Below, in pieces: positions 21,086 to 35,100 of a stretch of 64,000 nt of DNA. The notes under the pieces were generated by a model. That model saw only the letters and a list, made by a program, of their open reading frames with translations. It did not search any database and was not told where the DNA came from. The stretch comes from Zoroaster sp. YZ-2022. Taxonomy: Eukaryota > Echinodermata > Asteroidea > Forcipulatida > Zoroasteridae. Made by a program: the position numbers and the translations under genes. How positions within the stretch are numbered: the stretch's first letter is position 1; each line of letters begins with the position of its first letter. The stretch covers positions 4,836,001 to 4,900,000 of the forward strand of contig CM055823.1 in assembly GCA_029582265.1 (NCBI GenBank). The letters run 5' to 3'.

Positions 21086-22100
21086 ATGAAAGAACAAGGA
21101 AACTAACACACTTCCATAAACTTAAACTATTTCCATGTAATTTATTTCATGTTTAACTATTTCATATACGACAAATCAATACCAAAAAATTACTCGTGAA
21201 TTAATTAAGAGTTGAAGCACTGAACCACAAGAAGGCTAGTTTACAACGGACTTAGGCATAAAATCACATGTTACCAATTGTATATGATGCTACGTTCAAT
21301 TAATTCACAAAACTGCTTAAAACCCTCTCAGTACCGAATTGTTTTGACATAAACAACCGCTGGTGACCGCATTGTTTGACCACTCAAGCATGAAGCACAC
21401 ATTCTTACACAACAGAAAGCTTGTGTTCAAAGGCCAATTTTACAAACTCTATTATCACCTTGAAGATATCGTTTTACAGCAAAATAAATAATAAAAAATA
21501 TCTTACTTATTGAATTCCCTTTCATAAAATCCAAAAAACATTAAGATCGGTCAATAAATGTCCAAGTTCTCGGTCTTTGTTTCCTCAGTGTGATCTGTAA
21601 ACTCAAACACTTTTTTGTACACAAACACATGGCGCTCCGTAGGTGTTTGGCATTTCGGATCTTTCCACTCCAATTTGAAGGGATTGCATAATAGCAACCT
21701 TATTTTATTTCACCATCAATGGAAAGACCCGATCTTGCTCTTTCCAACCATTTTAAGCTTGGGTATGGAGGGTGAACATGGACAAAACTACAGCTTTATA
21801 ACAAATGGCCTTTGTGCTCAGTGCTTTTTTGTGTGAAAGCTTGGTCGACTAAAGTCACCTATGGTAAGGAAGAGGGGGTATGAGTGCAGTCGACTAAAGT
21901 CGCCTATGGTAAGGAAAGGGTTAATTAGTTAATTAAACCCAAAGGTGATACCTATATTTTTCTGCAGACAAGAAGTACCATTGTACACTCGCCCATAATG
22001 ACTTTATATGCTAAAATATATTTTGGACTTAAAATTATTTGTGACCCACTCTGTGAAAATGAGTCACAAGTCGCAAATTGCATCTTTAACTTTCCTCATC
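21086..22100. other. no gene recognised between P450 and receptor 3' end
   Basis: A+T-rich. GTCGACTAAAGTCRCCTATGG occurs twice (21843, 21888). GTGACCCACTCTGTGAAAAT (22041) is the inverse of a phrase at about 27825-27865, probably tips of one more MITE family. ORFs are unsupported. Confidence 0.45.
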
Positions 22101-22430
22101 TTTAACTTTCCTCATGATAGGATGGCCTAGTCCCAGACTCCCGACTGCCGCACACGCTCGTCTTCAAAACGATCAGAGCATACTTATCGAAACGTCGATT
22201 TGTAACCAACCACAAACAGTTTTTACTTATTTTCTCCCAAAATCCCAAATTTCGAGGACTTCGAAGCGTGGCGTCAGATCTTCGGCACAACGTATTCAAT
22301 GAAATTTCTTGAAATCCCTTGCCTGTCTCTAACCTCGATAGGATAAAGATTAGGGGCAAGTCTAAAGACTGACCTTTTGGTTCTGTGTGCGGGCGCCCTT
22401 CAGCTTGTGACATTAACGCATAATAATCTA
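22101..22430. mobile_element. retroelement fragment with hairpin module
   Basis: CGTCTTCAAAACGATCAGAG followed by CATACTTATCGAAACGTCGA is a diverged hairpin module. The following part (TGATAGGATAAAGA-like, CTTGAAATCCCTTGCCTGTC) resembles 26100-26200. Likely a composite of old repeats. Confidence 0.45.
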
Positions 22431-22956
22431 TTGTAATTCTTTAAGAAAGTGCAACCTAGGGAATTGTTAATTTTTTATATTTTTTTATATTTATTATTGT
22501 AACTGTTTACCAAACCCATAAAAAGGTTAAAAGCAAATGTTCCATGCTTGATATAATACTTTGACAAAGAGCGAAACAGACACTGATTTCCCCTTAGACA
22601 TTGGCTTTCATTTTAAGTGCTTACCTATGGAGATTAATAGAGGCCATATTCAAAGGCCACAACTATGAACATATTCGATAAAGCCAATTTAGTGGGACAC
22701 TCACGTCCATCGGGAGAGATACAGGCTTTTGTTGACATACTAACAATATTTCATATTCTTTACTCAAAAATACCCCTGGGTCTTTTCTATTTTTTCTATT
22801 TAGCTGGATATGAAATATAATAACCACACGTCAGAGATGTGTTAATGATAATAACGTTTTGTGCATAATTATTTCTTCATTTTAATCTTCAGTGCTGTAC
22901 ATTATGGATACAGAAGCAGATATTTTCACTTCCTTTTAAGAATAAAACGAGTCTGT

Positions 22957-23127
22957 TTAATATTGATAGCTGGATCCACAGGGACCCAATTGACCGTCAT
23001 CATCATGTTTGCTGCTGAGAGCTTCCCGGTTGAAATGAGCCGTTGGACGGCGACTGACGGTCCCAATCATGCTTCTGACATTGGGGTCTCCTTCACTAAC
23101 AGCATTCTTACGATAAACTGCTATGAC
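22957..23127 (-). CDS. receptor last exon (cytoplasmic tail)
   Basis: Acceptor TGTATGTTTTGTAG before GTCATAGCAG; phase 0. 56 codons, starting [20 protein letters not shown] and ending GSSYQY with TAA at 22959-22957. The tail is hydrophilic (RRP, DDD) and has no heptad pattern. The C-terminal Tyr gives no strong PDZ motif. It is placed in this gene by phase and by the preceding exon ending in the end-of-TM7 motif FIPK. Confidence 0.72.
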   Translation of the reverse strand, partial: VIAVYRKNAVSEGDPNVRSMIGTVSRRPTAHFNREALSSKHDDDGQLGPCGSSYQY

Positions 23128-26100
23128 CTACAAAACATACATAATCTATATTTAACAAACTTGAATTAACATGATTATGAATTGTATTTAGTATCAATAT
23201 GTTTTTTGGAACATTTTGGAAATTAATTCACTCAAATAATTTTACTCAAACGATAGCACCCGAGGTGGAAATAATATTACAAGGGATGCTTGATTCTATC
23301 ATCAACAAGAAAGTTTTATTTAAAAATGAGATCATTTATGTATTATGGAGGGACGGGAGGTATGTCCCCCAATATTTGGGGTTTGACGTTGGGGGCGGTA
23401 ATGGCAATGTCCTGCACTTATTATCGTCCGCCATGTTTTTTAAAGGACACGTTTCATCCGCAATTTTGTTAACACAAAGGTCTCGCTACAGTCAAGGTAT
23501 CGCTACAGTCAAGGTCTCGCTACAGTCAAGGTATAGCTACAGTCAAGGTATCGCTGCAGTCAAGGTATCGCTACAGTCAAGGTATCGTTACAGTCAAGGT
23601 ATCGCTGCAGTCAAGGTATCGCTACAGTCAAGGTATCGCTACAGTCAAGGTATCGCTGCAGTCAAGGTATCGCTGCAGTCAAGGTATCGCTGCAGTCAAG
23701 GTATCGCTACAGTCAAGGTATCGCTACACAGTCAAGGTATCGCTGCAGTCAAGGTATCGCTGCAGTCAAGGTATCGCTGCAGTCAAGGTATCGCTACAGT
23801 CAAGGTATCGCTACAGTCAAGGTATCGCTACAGTCAAGGTATCGCTACAGTCAAGGTATCGCTACCGAGGCCTACGATTTGTCTTGTAGAAAGCAGTCGT
23901 TCCTGTACTCGGTATTCGAGTACTTTGTACTCGAATAGAAGTACTCGAGTACTCGAGAGTTAATCGAATTCAATTGAATACACACCTTTGGGATGAAGAG
24001 CATGCATAATGACATGGTTGTGCAGAGTAAGAGAAAACCGGAAACGAGAGCATAGGTCACGCCAATCGAAGACACATTCAGCAACGACAGCGGAACGGCA
24101 ACAATGCAACAAATGACTGTGTTGTATATAGACAAACCCACGTAATAACTATCGTTTAGGCCCGGAACATTGACATTTCTGAGAAGAGAATAATCGTATA
24201 TTTTAAGACATTTTTAATAAACGCAGGGGGTCCTTCCATTTTATCTCAAGAACTGTTATCATGGACATTGCACTGACGTCATTAAGCAGTCATGTTTACA
24301 CTCAAAGGCGCGGCACGTGTACGGACAGCGATATTTTTGCCTGCAGTCCAGAAATACCATTGTACACCCTATATGCATTTTATTTATTTTATCTTCCTTC
24401 AAAAATCGTCCACAGTCGTGAATTACAATTATACAGAAATTCTTTGCTTCTGATTTCAAGCTGAATAAACAGCGAATCCTTAGTTACTCAAAAAACGCAT
24501 GCGTATTATACAAACAGAAAAAACTTGCTATAACTTGATAAATGCGCTAAAGGTAGGCATAAAATATTCACCTATAGGCTAAGTAAATAATGTATCCAAT
24601 AATTAGATTAATTGAACTGTTCTTATTTGCACCTGAAGCCCTTGATACATTACCTTGTTGACCAAGCTAGGAAGGCGCCAAAGATAACCACGAAGGCTTT
24701 GTAAATGATTAACACCATGGTCCATGTGGTATCATTAACTGATATGCATTTGACATTGAGTTGCTCATACTTCCTATACATGGCAATGTCTTCATCTGTC
24801 TAAACATAAAATAAACAGATGTGATGTTACAACATGGTCTTTTATGTGACGCGTTCCACCGAAATCAGACACATTTGGGCAAGAAATCAAAATCGAGTTG
24901 GTTATTGATAATGAAAGTAGAGATCTTCAGCTTTACAATGATATCTTTCTTATATTAATTGGAAGTGTAAAAGCGGAATTACGTCATTTTTAAGTTTGTC
25001 TTTACGAAAACTCAAAACGGAGTTATTGTTCTTTAAAGTTTCATTTGGTATAATTTAAGTAATTAACTTCTTACAAAGGTACTTCATTTTCCCTAGTAAC
25101 AGGCATTACAGAATAATAATATTGCCTTATTAAGGGTTTTATATACATTCATTTTTTATTTATTTTTTTATTTTATTACTATTTCTCAGTTCTGAGCTCT
25201 GCCCAAATGTGTCTGATTTCGGTAGAACGCGTCACATATTGTTTGAATCATGGTCTTACTATATTTATTCAAGCTAGGTATCAAAGATATAAATCAATCA
25301 TTAAACTTAAACAAAATCTGCTCAAATGCGGTGTCAAGATTCGGGAGAAAAGTGTTCAGGATTGTTACGTACTAACACTTGGAGCAAAAAGTTACCGTCT
25401 GGTTACTCAATGAAAATGTGCATATTTATTTGTATTTTTAAGTTACCGTCTGGTTACTCATTGAAAATGTGCATATTTTTAAGTTACCGTCTGGTTACTC
25501 ATTGAAAATGTGCATATTTTTAAGTTACCGTCTGGTTACTCATTGAAAATGTGCATATTTTTAAGTTACCGTCTGGTTACTCATTGAAAATGTGCATATT
25601 TTTCACGTTTTCTTTGAAATGATGAGAGCACTTCAGGCAGAATAATTTTTCACAAAAACAACATTCTTAAAATGTAAACACAATTCCAGAATGTTTGTCT
25701 GCACGGCCCACTTAATTTACACTGTAAGAAATATTTGACAAACACGGTTGATATGTTGCCCAACACTGGTCAACATACCAACAGGTTACACAGGTGGTTT
25801 ACCATTGCCCAATGTTGTGGTAAATACTGACCAATTGTGGGAGAAATAACCTTTACCCAACCCCATGTTGCCCAACGTTTTTACAGTGTAATATCAGAGA
25901 TATAGTATTAAGTTATATCAGGAGTGGATCAAGGGTGGTCGATGGGATGGGTACACAGCAGAAAAGGACGGGCACATTCTCCATCTTTACCCTGGATCCT
26001 CTAATGCTGTAGCCTGAAGATCTGTCGTCAGACTTCAAGGCTTGTGCATTACGCCAGATACTGGCCGCGGCCGCCATGTTTTCCCCGAGATTCAACTTTG

Positions 26101-29100
26101 ACCTTGGTTGGTAGCTAGCGCGCGAGCCTCAAAGCATGACGTATCCAATGAAATCCCTTTAATGATGTGCCCGGAGCCTGTCTATATCCTTGATAGGATA
26201 AAGACAGGGGACCAGTCTATCAATGTTACTGCTTGGCCCAAATAACCAATAATAACACTTTTGAAACACTAGGTGGCAGCAGACCGAGCCCTCTCCCCGT
26301 TAATTAAAGGCATGATGGGTGCACCCCACTAAATAAACTCCCATAGTAAACAGTGCTAAACACAAAATATTCAAAAATCGTAAAAAAATACTTAGAAGTC
26401 CCACAGTTTTAAAAACCAAAAGAAAAAATATTGATCGATATATAACCTTTTATTTTCTTCTCTATTTACTGTCTAAAGTCCAGGTTTCCAGGAAGTTATC
26501 CTCATCCCAATGAAAACCACCCTCTACAGTAGTGAAAACGTCCACACTGAAAAACAGCCATTTTGGAAAAAGGCCTTACGCTTGAAATCAAATTAGGACC
26601 ACTTTTTCAGGGCCTAGTGTATCACAGTTGGAAGTCAAGGATCCCAGGTTATGATAGTGGGCCATTTTTACATAATCCATCAAATGTATGGGCCTCATAT
26701 CTTTGTTTTTCAGAATTTTTTTTGAGGATATACACTTTATGATAAACACCTTGGCGCATGAATTCCTCACTATTTAGTGGGGTGCACCCTTTAAAGAACA
26801 GATATGCCGGTAGGTCTGCTGTCCTCTACGACCGGTTTTTTAAGTGGTTCATTCTTGTTACGGCGCCACATATGACTTGCCTGTCTCTCACCATTGATCT
26901 CTATAATACCATAGATAATACCGACTGGATAGAAGGTTATTCGTTTACACTGAAGCCGCTGAATGCCATTACAATACTCGCATGAACCACGCGAAGCAAT
27001 GTGCATTCCTGTTGCACTCCTTTTGTAATGTGGAGCATCAACATGGCTCTGTGGTGGCTACCCTCTACATTAGGTTTGTTTGTTTTGCACATATCCCGAT
27101 CACAATCACCAGACAGTCCATACGGTTTAGACAGTTTACTGATCCGAATCCTGCTAGATCCAAGATGGCGCAAACGAAAATAACAAGACGAAAATCATTA
27201 CAGAATTTATTAAATCATCATAAATAAACTTAAAAACAATTTAATTGAAGGCCAAAATAAATTATCATTGCTATCAGACGATATCTAAAACAGTTTGTCA
27301 AAATTTAGCGGATGGATTTTGCCACGGGCAAAGGGCACAGTTCAGTCGTAGTCTGGTATACAGCCGAATACAACAGGTATTATCTAGTGGCTGAGCTACG
27401 ACATGGATTTGATCCCAAACGGTTTCTGTTTGTTATCACATTGCGCAAGGCACACGATCCGCGATCAGTGGTGAAACGAACACACCCCTAACAGAGTTAA
27501 TAATTTTAATAAAAGTTGAGATTTCTATGTGGCTGGAAAGAGTACATCACCAGCTTTAATTTGGTATATGTTAAAGGTGTGTGACGTATTGCATTATGGA
27601 GATATGCCATTTTTAATAATCAATAATTTGCATAATTAACACAATTGAATTCTTAGGAAAACAAGCATTCGAAAGGAACACAAATGACCAAAATGAAACA
27701 ACCTACTCACAAAAAATCATTGATTTTTATATTTTATTGATTGAAATTTACGTCAATTTCAATCAATAAAATATTAAAGCCACACAGAAATCTCAATTTT
27801 CAAAATTGAATCTCAAAATCTCAAAATTTGCGACTTGTGATTCATTTTCACAGAGCGGGTCACATATAGCAATCAGTGTCACAGGCGTCGTTATTTACGT
27901 CATCACAGCAGCTATTGAAGTGATTATCAACAAAAGTCTATCATATCATATTAATTATCTATACCTGGGGAACACGAACTCTTTCTTCTTCAATTCGGAT
28001 TGGATCGAAAATTTGCCATGGTATGAGTACAGCTAGATCAACCCTTACAAAAATGTCCTGTGGTATTACCACAAAAAATACCACAGGACATTACCACAGG
28101 AATTGTCCTGTGGTTTTTTGGGACATTACCACAGGCACGTTACCACAGGAACATTACTGCAGGTACCACAGGAAAATTACCACAGGAACATTACCACAGG
28201 ATTGTTATCACAGAAAAATTACCACAGGAACATTACCACAGGTACCACAGGAACATTACCACAGGAACATTACCACAGGATTGTTACCACAGAAAAATTA
28301 CCACAGGAACATTACCACAGGTACCACAGGAACATTACCACAGGTACCACAGGAACATTACTGTAGTGAAACGCTTTGGAGCGTAAGGGGGTCATTCCAC
28401 GCCAAACAATCCAATAAATGTACAGGATAACTTGTTGATATTCTTCGATCATTTCACCGCCAGTTTTATTATCTTCCTCCAATCTCCCAAGATCAACTCT
28501 TCACCCAAAAGTCCCTCGCCCTTTACCTTGTCACTTTTCCAACTCTCTTCCCCCGTCTTTTCCCAAAACCTTCCACCCTCACCTTTGACCTCCCTCTCCA
28601 TTCTTCCCATCCACGGGCTCCCCATGACAGCGCCCTCTCGTGGCTAGGAACGCCAACACTAGAAGCTCACATACCACAAATTCCCCTACTTTTTAATGAT
28701 CTACTCCTGGAGATCGATTTCTTCGACCTTTCAAACTGGTACCAGTTTTGTTTAACAAAACAAAGATTTTCATGCAAAGTGTAAGAACATTAATAAACAA
28801 GTTAACTGCCACCAAATGCCTTTAGTCCTCTTTACTAAAACAACTTTTAGAAATTCCACCAGCCAACCCTGTATTTGTCAATACAAATAAAATAAGAACT
28901 ACCAAACACGAAATTCAAAGAATTTCAAAAGCTGTCGGAGTGATCTCATACTGCACCATCCCTAATTGGTTGAGGTGCACGCCGTCCAAGTTGTAGCGTG
29001 CATGCTTTAGTCCCCGATGGTGCCACACCCACCATCCATCCTCTACGAAAGTTGCACACTCCAACATCTTGTTAAAATCTCAACCCTCTCATTAAACATT

Positions 29101-32100
29101 TCTAGTGAGACCTGATCATTCCTAAGTCCGCCAGTGCGAGGTAGCACCGGTAGGAACACTACTGCCTCTGGATGTACACCCCATTTGGGAAGATCTCCAA
29201 TAAATTTACATAGTGAGGCATGTACTTTACTAGGACTTGATACCTTCGAACACAGGTCATTCGTCCCCAAATCAACTACAAGTACAGTCGGCTGAATCTT
29301 TCCCAACTCTGTGAGATAACGACCTGGGTTTTCCTGAATCCTTGTAATTGTGAGCCCGCCCTCCCCAAGACACGTTACTGGAACCATGCCTCGCTGCAAC
29401 TGTACTTCATACACAAACCGTCGCCTATTTCTTAATCTTTTTACAAAACTATGCCCAAATAATACAAAACCACCCATACAGCCTTATGATGCCCTTGGGC
29501 GTGGTGGTTGCTCTGTGGAAGCTGGATAACCCCAAATCCTTCCAAAACAAAACCCACCACCACGGCTTCCTGCAAACCTGCAAGAATATTGACAACAAAA
29601 GATTTGTTAAGTACAATTTTGTTGGTAAGTTTCTACATTTTTACACACCATAGCAGGACTGGTTCCTCCCGGTTGTATTCACTGCCCGAGGAAGACTGGA
29701 TACTCAAGCCTCTTCCACGAGTAGATCCACAACACACAAGGAACCCAGGACTGCCCGTTTAACAAAACTAGTCATTACTGACTTAGGTAAAAGAAAAGAC
29801 TGAATTATAGTCCAGAAAACCTGGTAATACCATCAGGTTGAATGCGGCCATGTAGAACAGGACATAAAAACAAAATCCTAGAACATTACGTACAATGCCA
29901 GTGACACACGTGCACACAGAGAGAACCAAACAACCCATTGCAGACTACGAAATTCTGCGTGAATTAAAAAGGATCACCAAAGTTAATTCAGACCGAGTAT
30001 CAGCAGGAAGCCAAGGTCAGGTTTGCTCACAGGAAGGCTGGATACCCCAAGCCACTTCCACAGAACACACCTGAAACCATGACCACTACTAAGTGAACAC
30101 ACTCTGAATATTACTTTAATGTTGAACGAGGCAGTCTGTGCGGGTTACCATGCATCCCTTTTGTGGTTCTCTGTGATCGTCTGGGTTGAACCATTCCGCC
30201 CAACAAATCCATAGAGGCCTCCCCTACTATTTCAGGGTCTACCACTTTATCAACTCCATTTGAGTTTGGAATGCTAGCCTTAGTAATGACCAGGTCCCAT
30301 TCTGAACTGTCGGAGGAGTCACTTTCATCACCTGGCTCTGTCACCGCCAAAGGGTCTAATCGTAAGTATTTACGACTTACAGTTTTCTCTGGTCCACCGT
30401 TAACTGGGCGGATTCGATAAACATCATTTTGTTCGTTTCTCCACAACACAGTATACGAATCTCTGTCGTATACATTCTCTAATTTATGTCGGCCCTTGAA
30501 AGCACATTTCCTTAGGAGCACCCGCGACCCTACCGGCAATGGCACAGCATTGGCCTTGGCATTGTGAGCCACTTCATTCTGATGAGCCCTCCGCTCCATC
30601 CGTTCCCTCACCAGGACACCTGCTCTTTCCAACAACTCTGATTGCTGCCTAACAAAATCCTGATCCCAATTTATATCAGTACGCCCCAGAATCTGGTCTA
30701 GAGGAATCAAAGGTTCTCTCCCAAACATCAGTGTAAATGGCGCTACACCTGTAGTACAATGGGGGGTAGAATTATATACGAATACTACATGCGGCAGAAA
30801 ATCCGGCCACTTGCTGCGCTCTGTCTCACTGAACGATTTGATCAATCCGAACAACGTACGATTGAATCGCTCTGCCTGAGCATTCCCTTCAGGGTGATAC
30901 GGCGTCGTTCGCGACTTCTTAATGCCATACAGCGCACACAATTCGCGCACAATCTCCCCCTCAAAATTTCTGCCTTGATCGCTGTGCAATCTGTTTGGTA
31001 TTCCGAACCGTGTAAACCAATTATCCCGCAGTGCTCTGGCTACAGTCTGTGCCGTTTGGTCCCTACAAGGCACTGCCTGCACGTACTTGGTGTAAACGTC
31101 GGTCATGACCAACACATCTTCGTATCCCCCACGCCCTCTATCGACCTTCACAAAGTCAACAGCTAGAACTTCCAAGGGTCTGAACGCCATTAAATGACGC
31201 ATTGGAACCCTGGGAACTGGTTCAGACACCTTTGCCCTGACACAACGCTCACATTTCCGGATATGGGCTCTGACATCAGAAGCCATTTTAGGCCAATAAA
31301 CCCGCCTCCTGAGAAGAGAACACGAGCGGGTTACTCCTTGATGTCCCCATCCTCATGACAACCCTCAATAGCCTTAAAGCGGATGCCTTCAGGCAAGAGT
31401 ATCTGAAACACCTCCCCAAGAACTGGATCTTCCACTCTACGACAAAGAACCCCGTCCTTTTGAACAAAGCGGGACCACTGCCATAACCAGCGTCTTAACT
31501 CTGGTGAGTCATTCGGCGCTCCAGGAATCACCTCCCCTGGTGACCATCGCTTGTCCCAACGTTCCCAAATAGTACCTAACACTGGATCCGATCGTTGCAG
31601 AACTGCCATTTGGTCTGATGACCAGGATGGAATACCCGGAGGACCTGCACCTCAGGTGCTTGCTTTGCTAACTCGATGCACACATTACATGCTCCAATCA
31701 GCAATGGAAATGGCGTAGAATGGGTTTTCTTAAGAAATATTCCGGCCACTGCCTCCACCGAGCAGTGCCCAGGGTACCGACTCAACGCATCTGCGCACCT
31801 GTTGCTGCTCCCCGATCTATATACGATGTCAAAATTGAACGCCGCCAGTTGAGCTGCCCACCTCATTTCGCTAGCCCCCAGCTTGGCTGTGTTTAGGTGC
31901 GACAGTGGATTATTATCAGTTAAGACTGTAAATGTTCCCCCAACCAAATAATCCCTGAACTTATCCACAACTGCCCACTTCAAACCCAGAAGTTCTAACT
32001 TGAAGGAGCTAAAATTTGGGTACTTCAACTCTGCACCGTAAGCCCCTACCTGCATAAGCGATCGGATGCAGTCTCCCTCCTCATCTTTCTGCCCCAAACA

Positions 32101-35100
32101 AGCACCAAGCCCCTTTAATGACGCATCTACTTCCAGTACGAATGGCTGTCTAAAGTCAGGTATTTCAGCACGGGAGTTTGCACTAACACTAGTTTTAGTT
32201 TGTCGAACGCAGTCTGTGCCTCGGAATTCCAAGCAAACTTATCAATGGGTTTATGTTTCCCTTAGTGATTGCAGGTAAAATAGCATGAAGCGGGGCTGCT
32301 ATCTTTGCGAAGCCGTTGACAAAACGCCGATAATAACCCGCCAGTCCCATGAACGAACGTAATTCAGCTGCTCCTTGCGGAACAGGCCAGTCCTCTATGC
32401 GTCGGATTTTGTCTTTATCAACTGAGATTCCCTTGGCACTGACAACATGGCCCAGATAGGCAACTTCACTGCGGAAGAGACTGCACTTTTGCCCTTAACC
32501 TTCAGTCCAAATTCTGCAAGTTTTGACAAAACCTTGTCCAACCTCTTCAAGTGTTCTTCTAATGAAGAAGAATACGCAATATATCGTCTAGATATATCAA
32601 TAACTCAGACAAATTCATGTCCCCAAGACACTGCTCCATTACCCTCTGGAACGTACTTGGTGCATTTGCCAACCCAAAGGGCATTCGAGTAAACTCGTAA
32701 AGCCCAAAGGGCACTCGAAATGCAGTCTTCTCTACAGAACTGGGATCCATGGCCACCTGGTGGTAACCATGTGCTAAGTCAAGAGCCGAAAATATTTAGC
32801 GCCCTGTAAAGCCTCTAACGACTCTTCGATACGCGGCAAGGAAAGGAGTCACGAACACCCCTTGCATTTAATTTCCTGTAGTCTACGCACAGGCACAAGG
32901 ACCCATCCCGCTTTTTCACCAGTACAATTGCACTCGCGTACGGACTCTCACTGCGCCTAATGATTCCCTGATCCAACAACTTTTGCAAGAGCGCTTTAAC
33001 TTCCTGAACACAGTGTGGGGAATTCTGCGGTATGGTTCACTGATTGGGCGGTTGTCGATTGTGTTGATCTTGTGAGGTATTTTGTCACAATAACCAACAT
33101 CAAACTCATCTTTCGAAAAGACTGAATCATGCTTCTGGATAAGTTTCACAACTTGTTCCTTTTGATCCTCATTCAGGAAAGACGACTCCAAACTCAACCC
33201 TGAGGTAGTTCATAATTCTCACCATTTGAAAATGTGAACACCTCTTTAGGCACTCCTCCTACCCCTCCCTTGAGTCAGGCTTAGAGAGCTCCCCTTCAAG
33301 TCCACAGTTTCTTCAACCAACACATGATTGACATGTACCTCGATACCATCGGACGAGGATTCCAACCCAATGCAGTTTGACATGGATGCTTCAATAACTG
33401 AAGCTAATTTCGTATAAGGGGGAATTACCCAAGACTGTGTCCCCAAATTAGCCACCAGCACCTTTACTGTCTTTCCATTTGTTACTTGACAAGAGTCAAA
33501 CACCCTGGCTGCAGCACTTAGATTATTCGCCCCTCAGGATGTGCATCTGATTTCATGCTCAACAATAACCACTTTGTTCCTAAGGACATGCACATGATCT
33601 CTAATGTAACAGTGTACTGTCATTACCTGCCTAGGCGAATAGTTATTCCATGCCTACCAGTGCGTGCAGCCAATGGCATGACCTGCGACCCCTGAACCCT
33701 TTGTTTATTCGGATGAGGTTGTGCCTTGAAAGCCGATACCATTGAGGCCACATTCCAAGCCTCAGTATAATTCTGCCCCTGTTCTACTACCACATCTTTC
33801 AGCAGTTCAGGACATTACATCCTAACAGTATTGGACTTTTCTTTGAATTCAACAACCCTTCATTGCATGAATCTTTCACCACAAAAGTGCGCCTCAACAG
33901 TTTTGTGAAAAACAGTGAGAGGAACGTGTATGTACCCAGCGATTGGAACCTCCAACCCCGCCACACCGTACACCTCAAGGTAAGTCCCCAGCGGCTTCAG
34001 CCTGCTCAGTTTGTCTGCCAGATGTTCCTGATAAAAGAGGCACTTATGAGGGACGTTTCGGCGCCTGTATCTAAACACATGTGACTGGTACCCCAGCCAA
34101 TATGACTTCAGCCTTAGGGCTCTCCTTAACTAAACTAGCTAACAACTCATCCGCAGATAGGTCAGGCGCCGTAACCCCCTCATTACATGATCTCACACTG
34201 GACTTGGCCCTTGTTTGACCCTCCCCCACCACCCGGCCGCAGGCGATGGAGGCAGTTAGTTTAACTGCTCTTTCCCCTCCAGTTGTCCCTGTACCATCTG
34301 GTGCCCCCCGATAAACTGTTGAGCTTCCTGTGGTTTCTCACCAGGAGAGGACATTGTGATCTAATATGACCAGGCTCCTTACAGTTGTAACAAATCACTG
34401 ATGATTTGGTTACACCTCCTGGACACTCCCTCTCGGTACAGATTGATTTTGCGCTTGCGTGCAGCATGCACTGCATTAAGAACGTAAGTTGTTCCTGCTG
34501 CTTGTTGAGTTGTACCTGCATATCCCCCATAGATTTCATCATCGCTGAATATTGCTGCTGCATAGGGTCCACACAATTCGCTGCACATGTAATCTTTGTA
34601 CTGACATTTGCCTTGACTCGTCAACATCAACACTCGCTCCCATAAATGAGGCCTCCAACTGGCGGACTTGGCCATGCTTGACCCTGGTTGAGTTTCATAA
34701 TCCTTGAACAATTCAAAGGCCTTGTCCCAAATTGGTTGAAACTTTGACTTGTGTCAGCCAGCTGGAGCCTTTTCAGCTCAAAGCGTGCACTCTGACCCCG
34801 CGCCCCAGCCACAAACTGCCCTATCAGGGTTTTATCTCTCAAACTCTTTAGCAATTCCCTTTCCCCTTCAGGAGCAATGCGCAAAATTCTGTCATAGAGC
34901 CTCAACAAGCCACGGGAGAATTCCATAAGGTTCTCATCTTCGACTTGTCCCCTCTCGAAAAACGCCTTTTGCAGTGATTGCAAAGTTTCCCCTCTCCCAA
35001 ACTGGTTATGCAGTAGCTTTACCAGAAGAGAATAGTCAGACGTGACATCCTCTCGGCTTTTAACTTCAATACGAGCAGACCCCGCTAAATGATCCACCAC

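Noticed and set aside
23199..23963. 254-residue plus-strand ORF
   Set aside because: Its larger part is the 17-bp array read in rotating frames and it overlaps a receptor intron on the other strand.
26039..26095. Coding start ATGGCGGCCGCGGCC on the minus strand
   Set aside because: Only a short GC-rich stretch in a repeat-like context; no donor, domain or downstream exon was found.
28023..28430. Three overlapping plus-strand ORFs rich in HYHRNITTG
   Set aside because: Translations of the CCACAGGAACATT array in the transposon arm.
30759..31166. 135-residue plus-strand ORF
   Set aside because: Antisense shadow of the integrase core.
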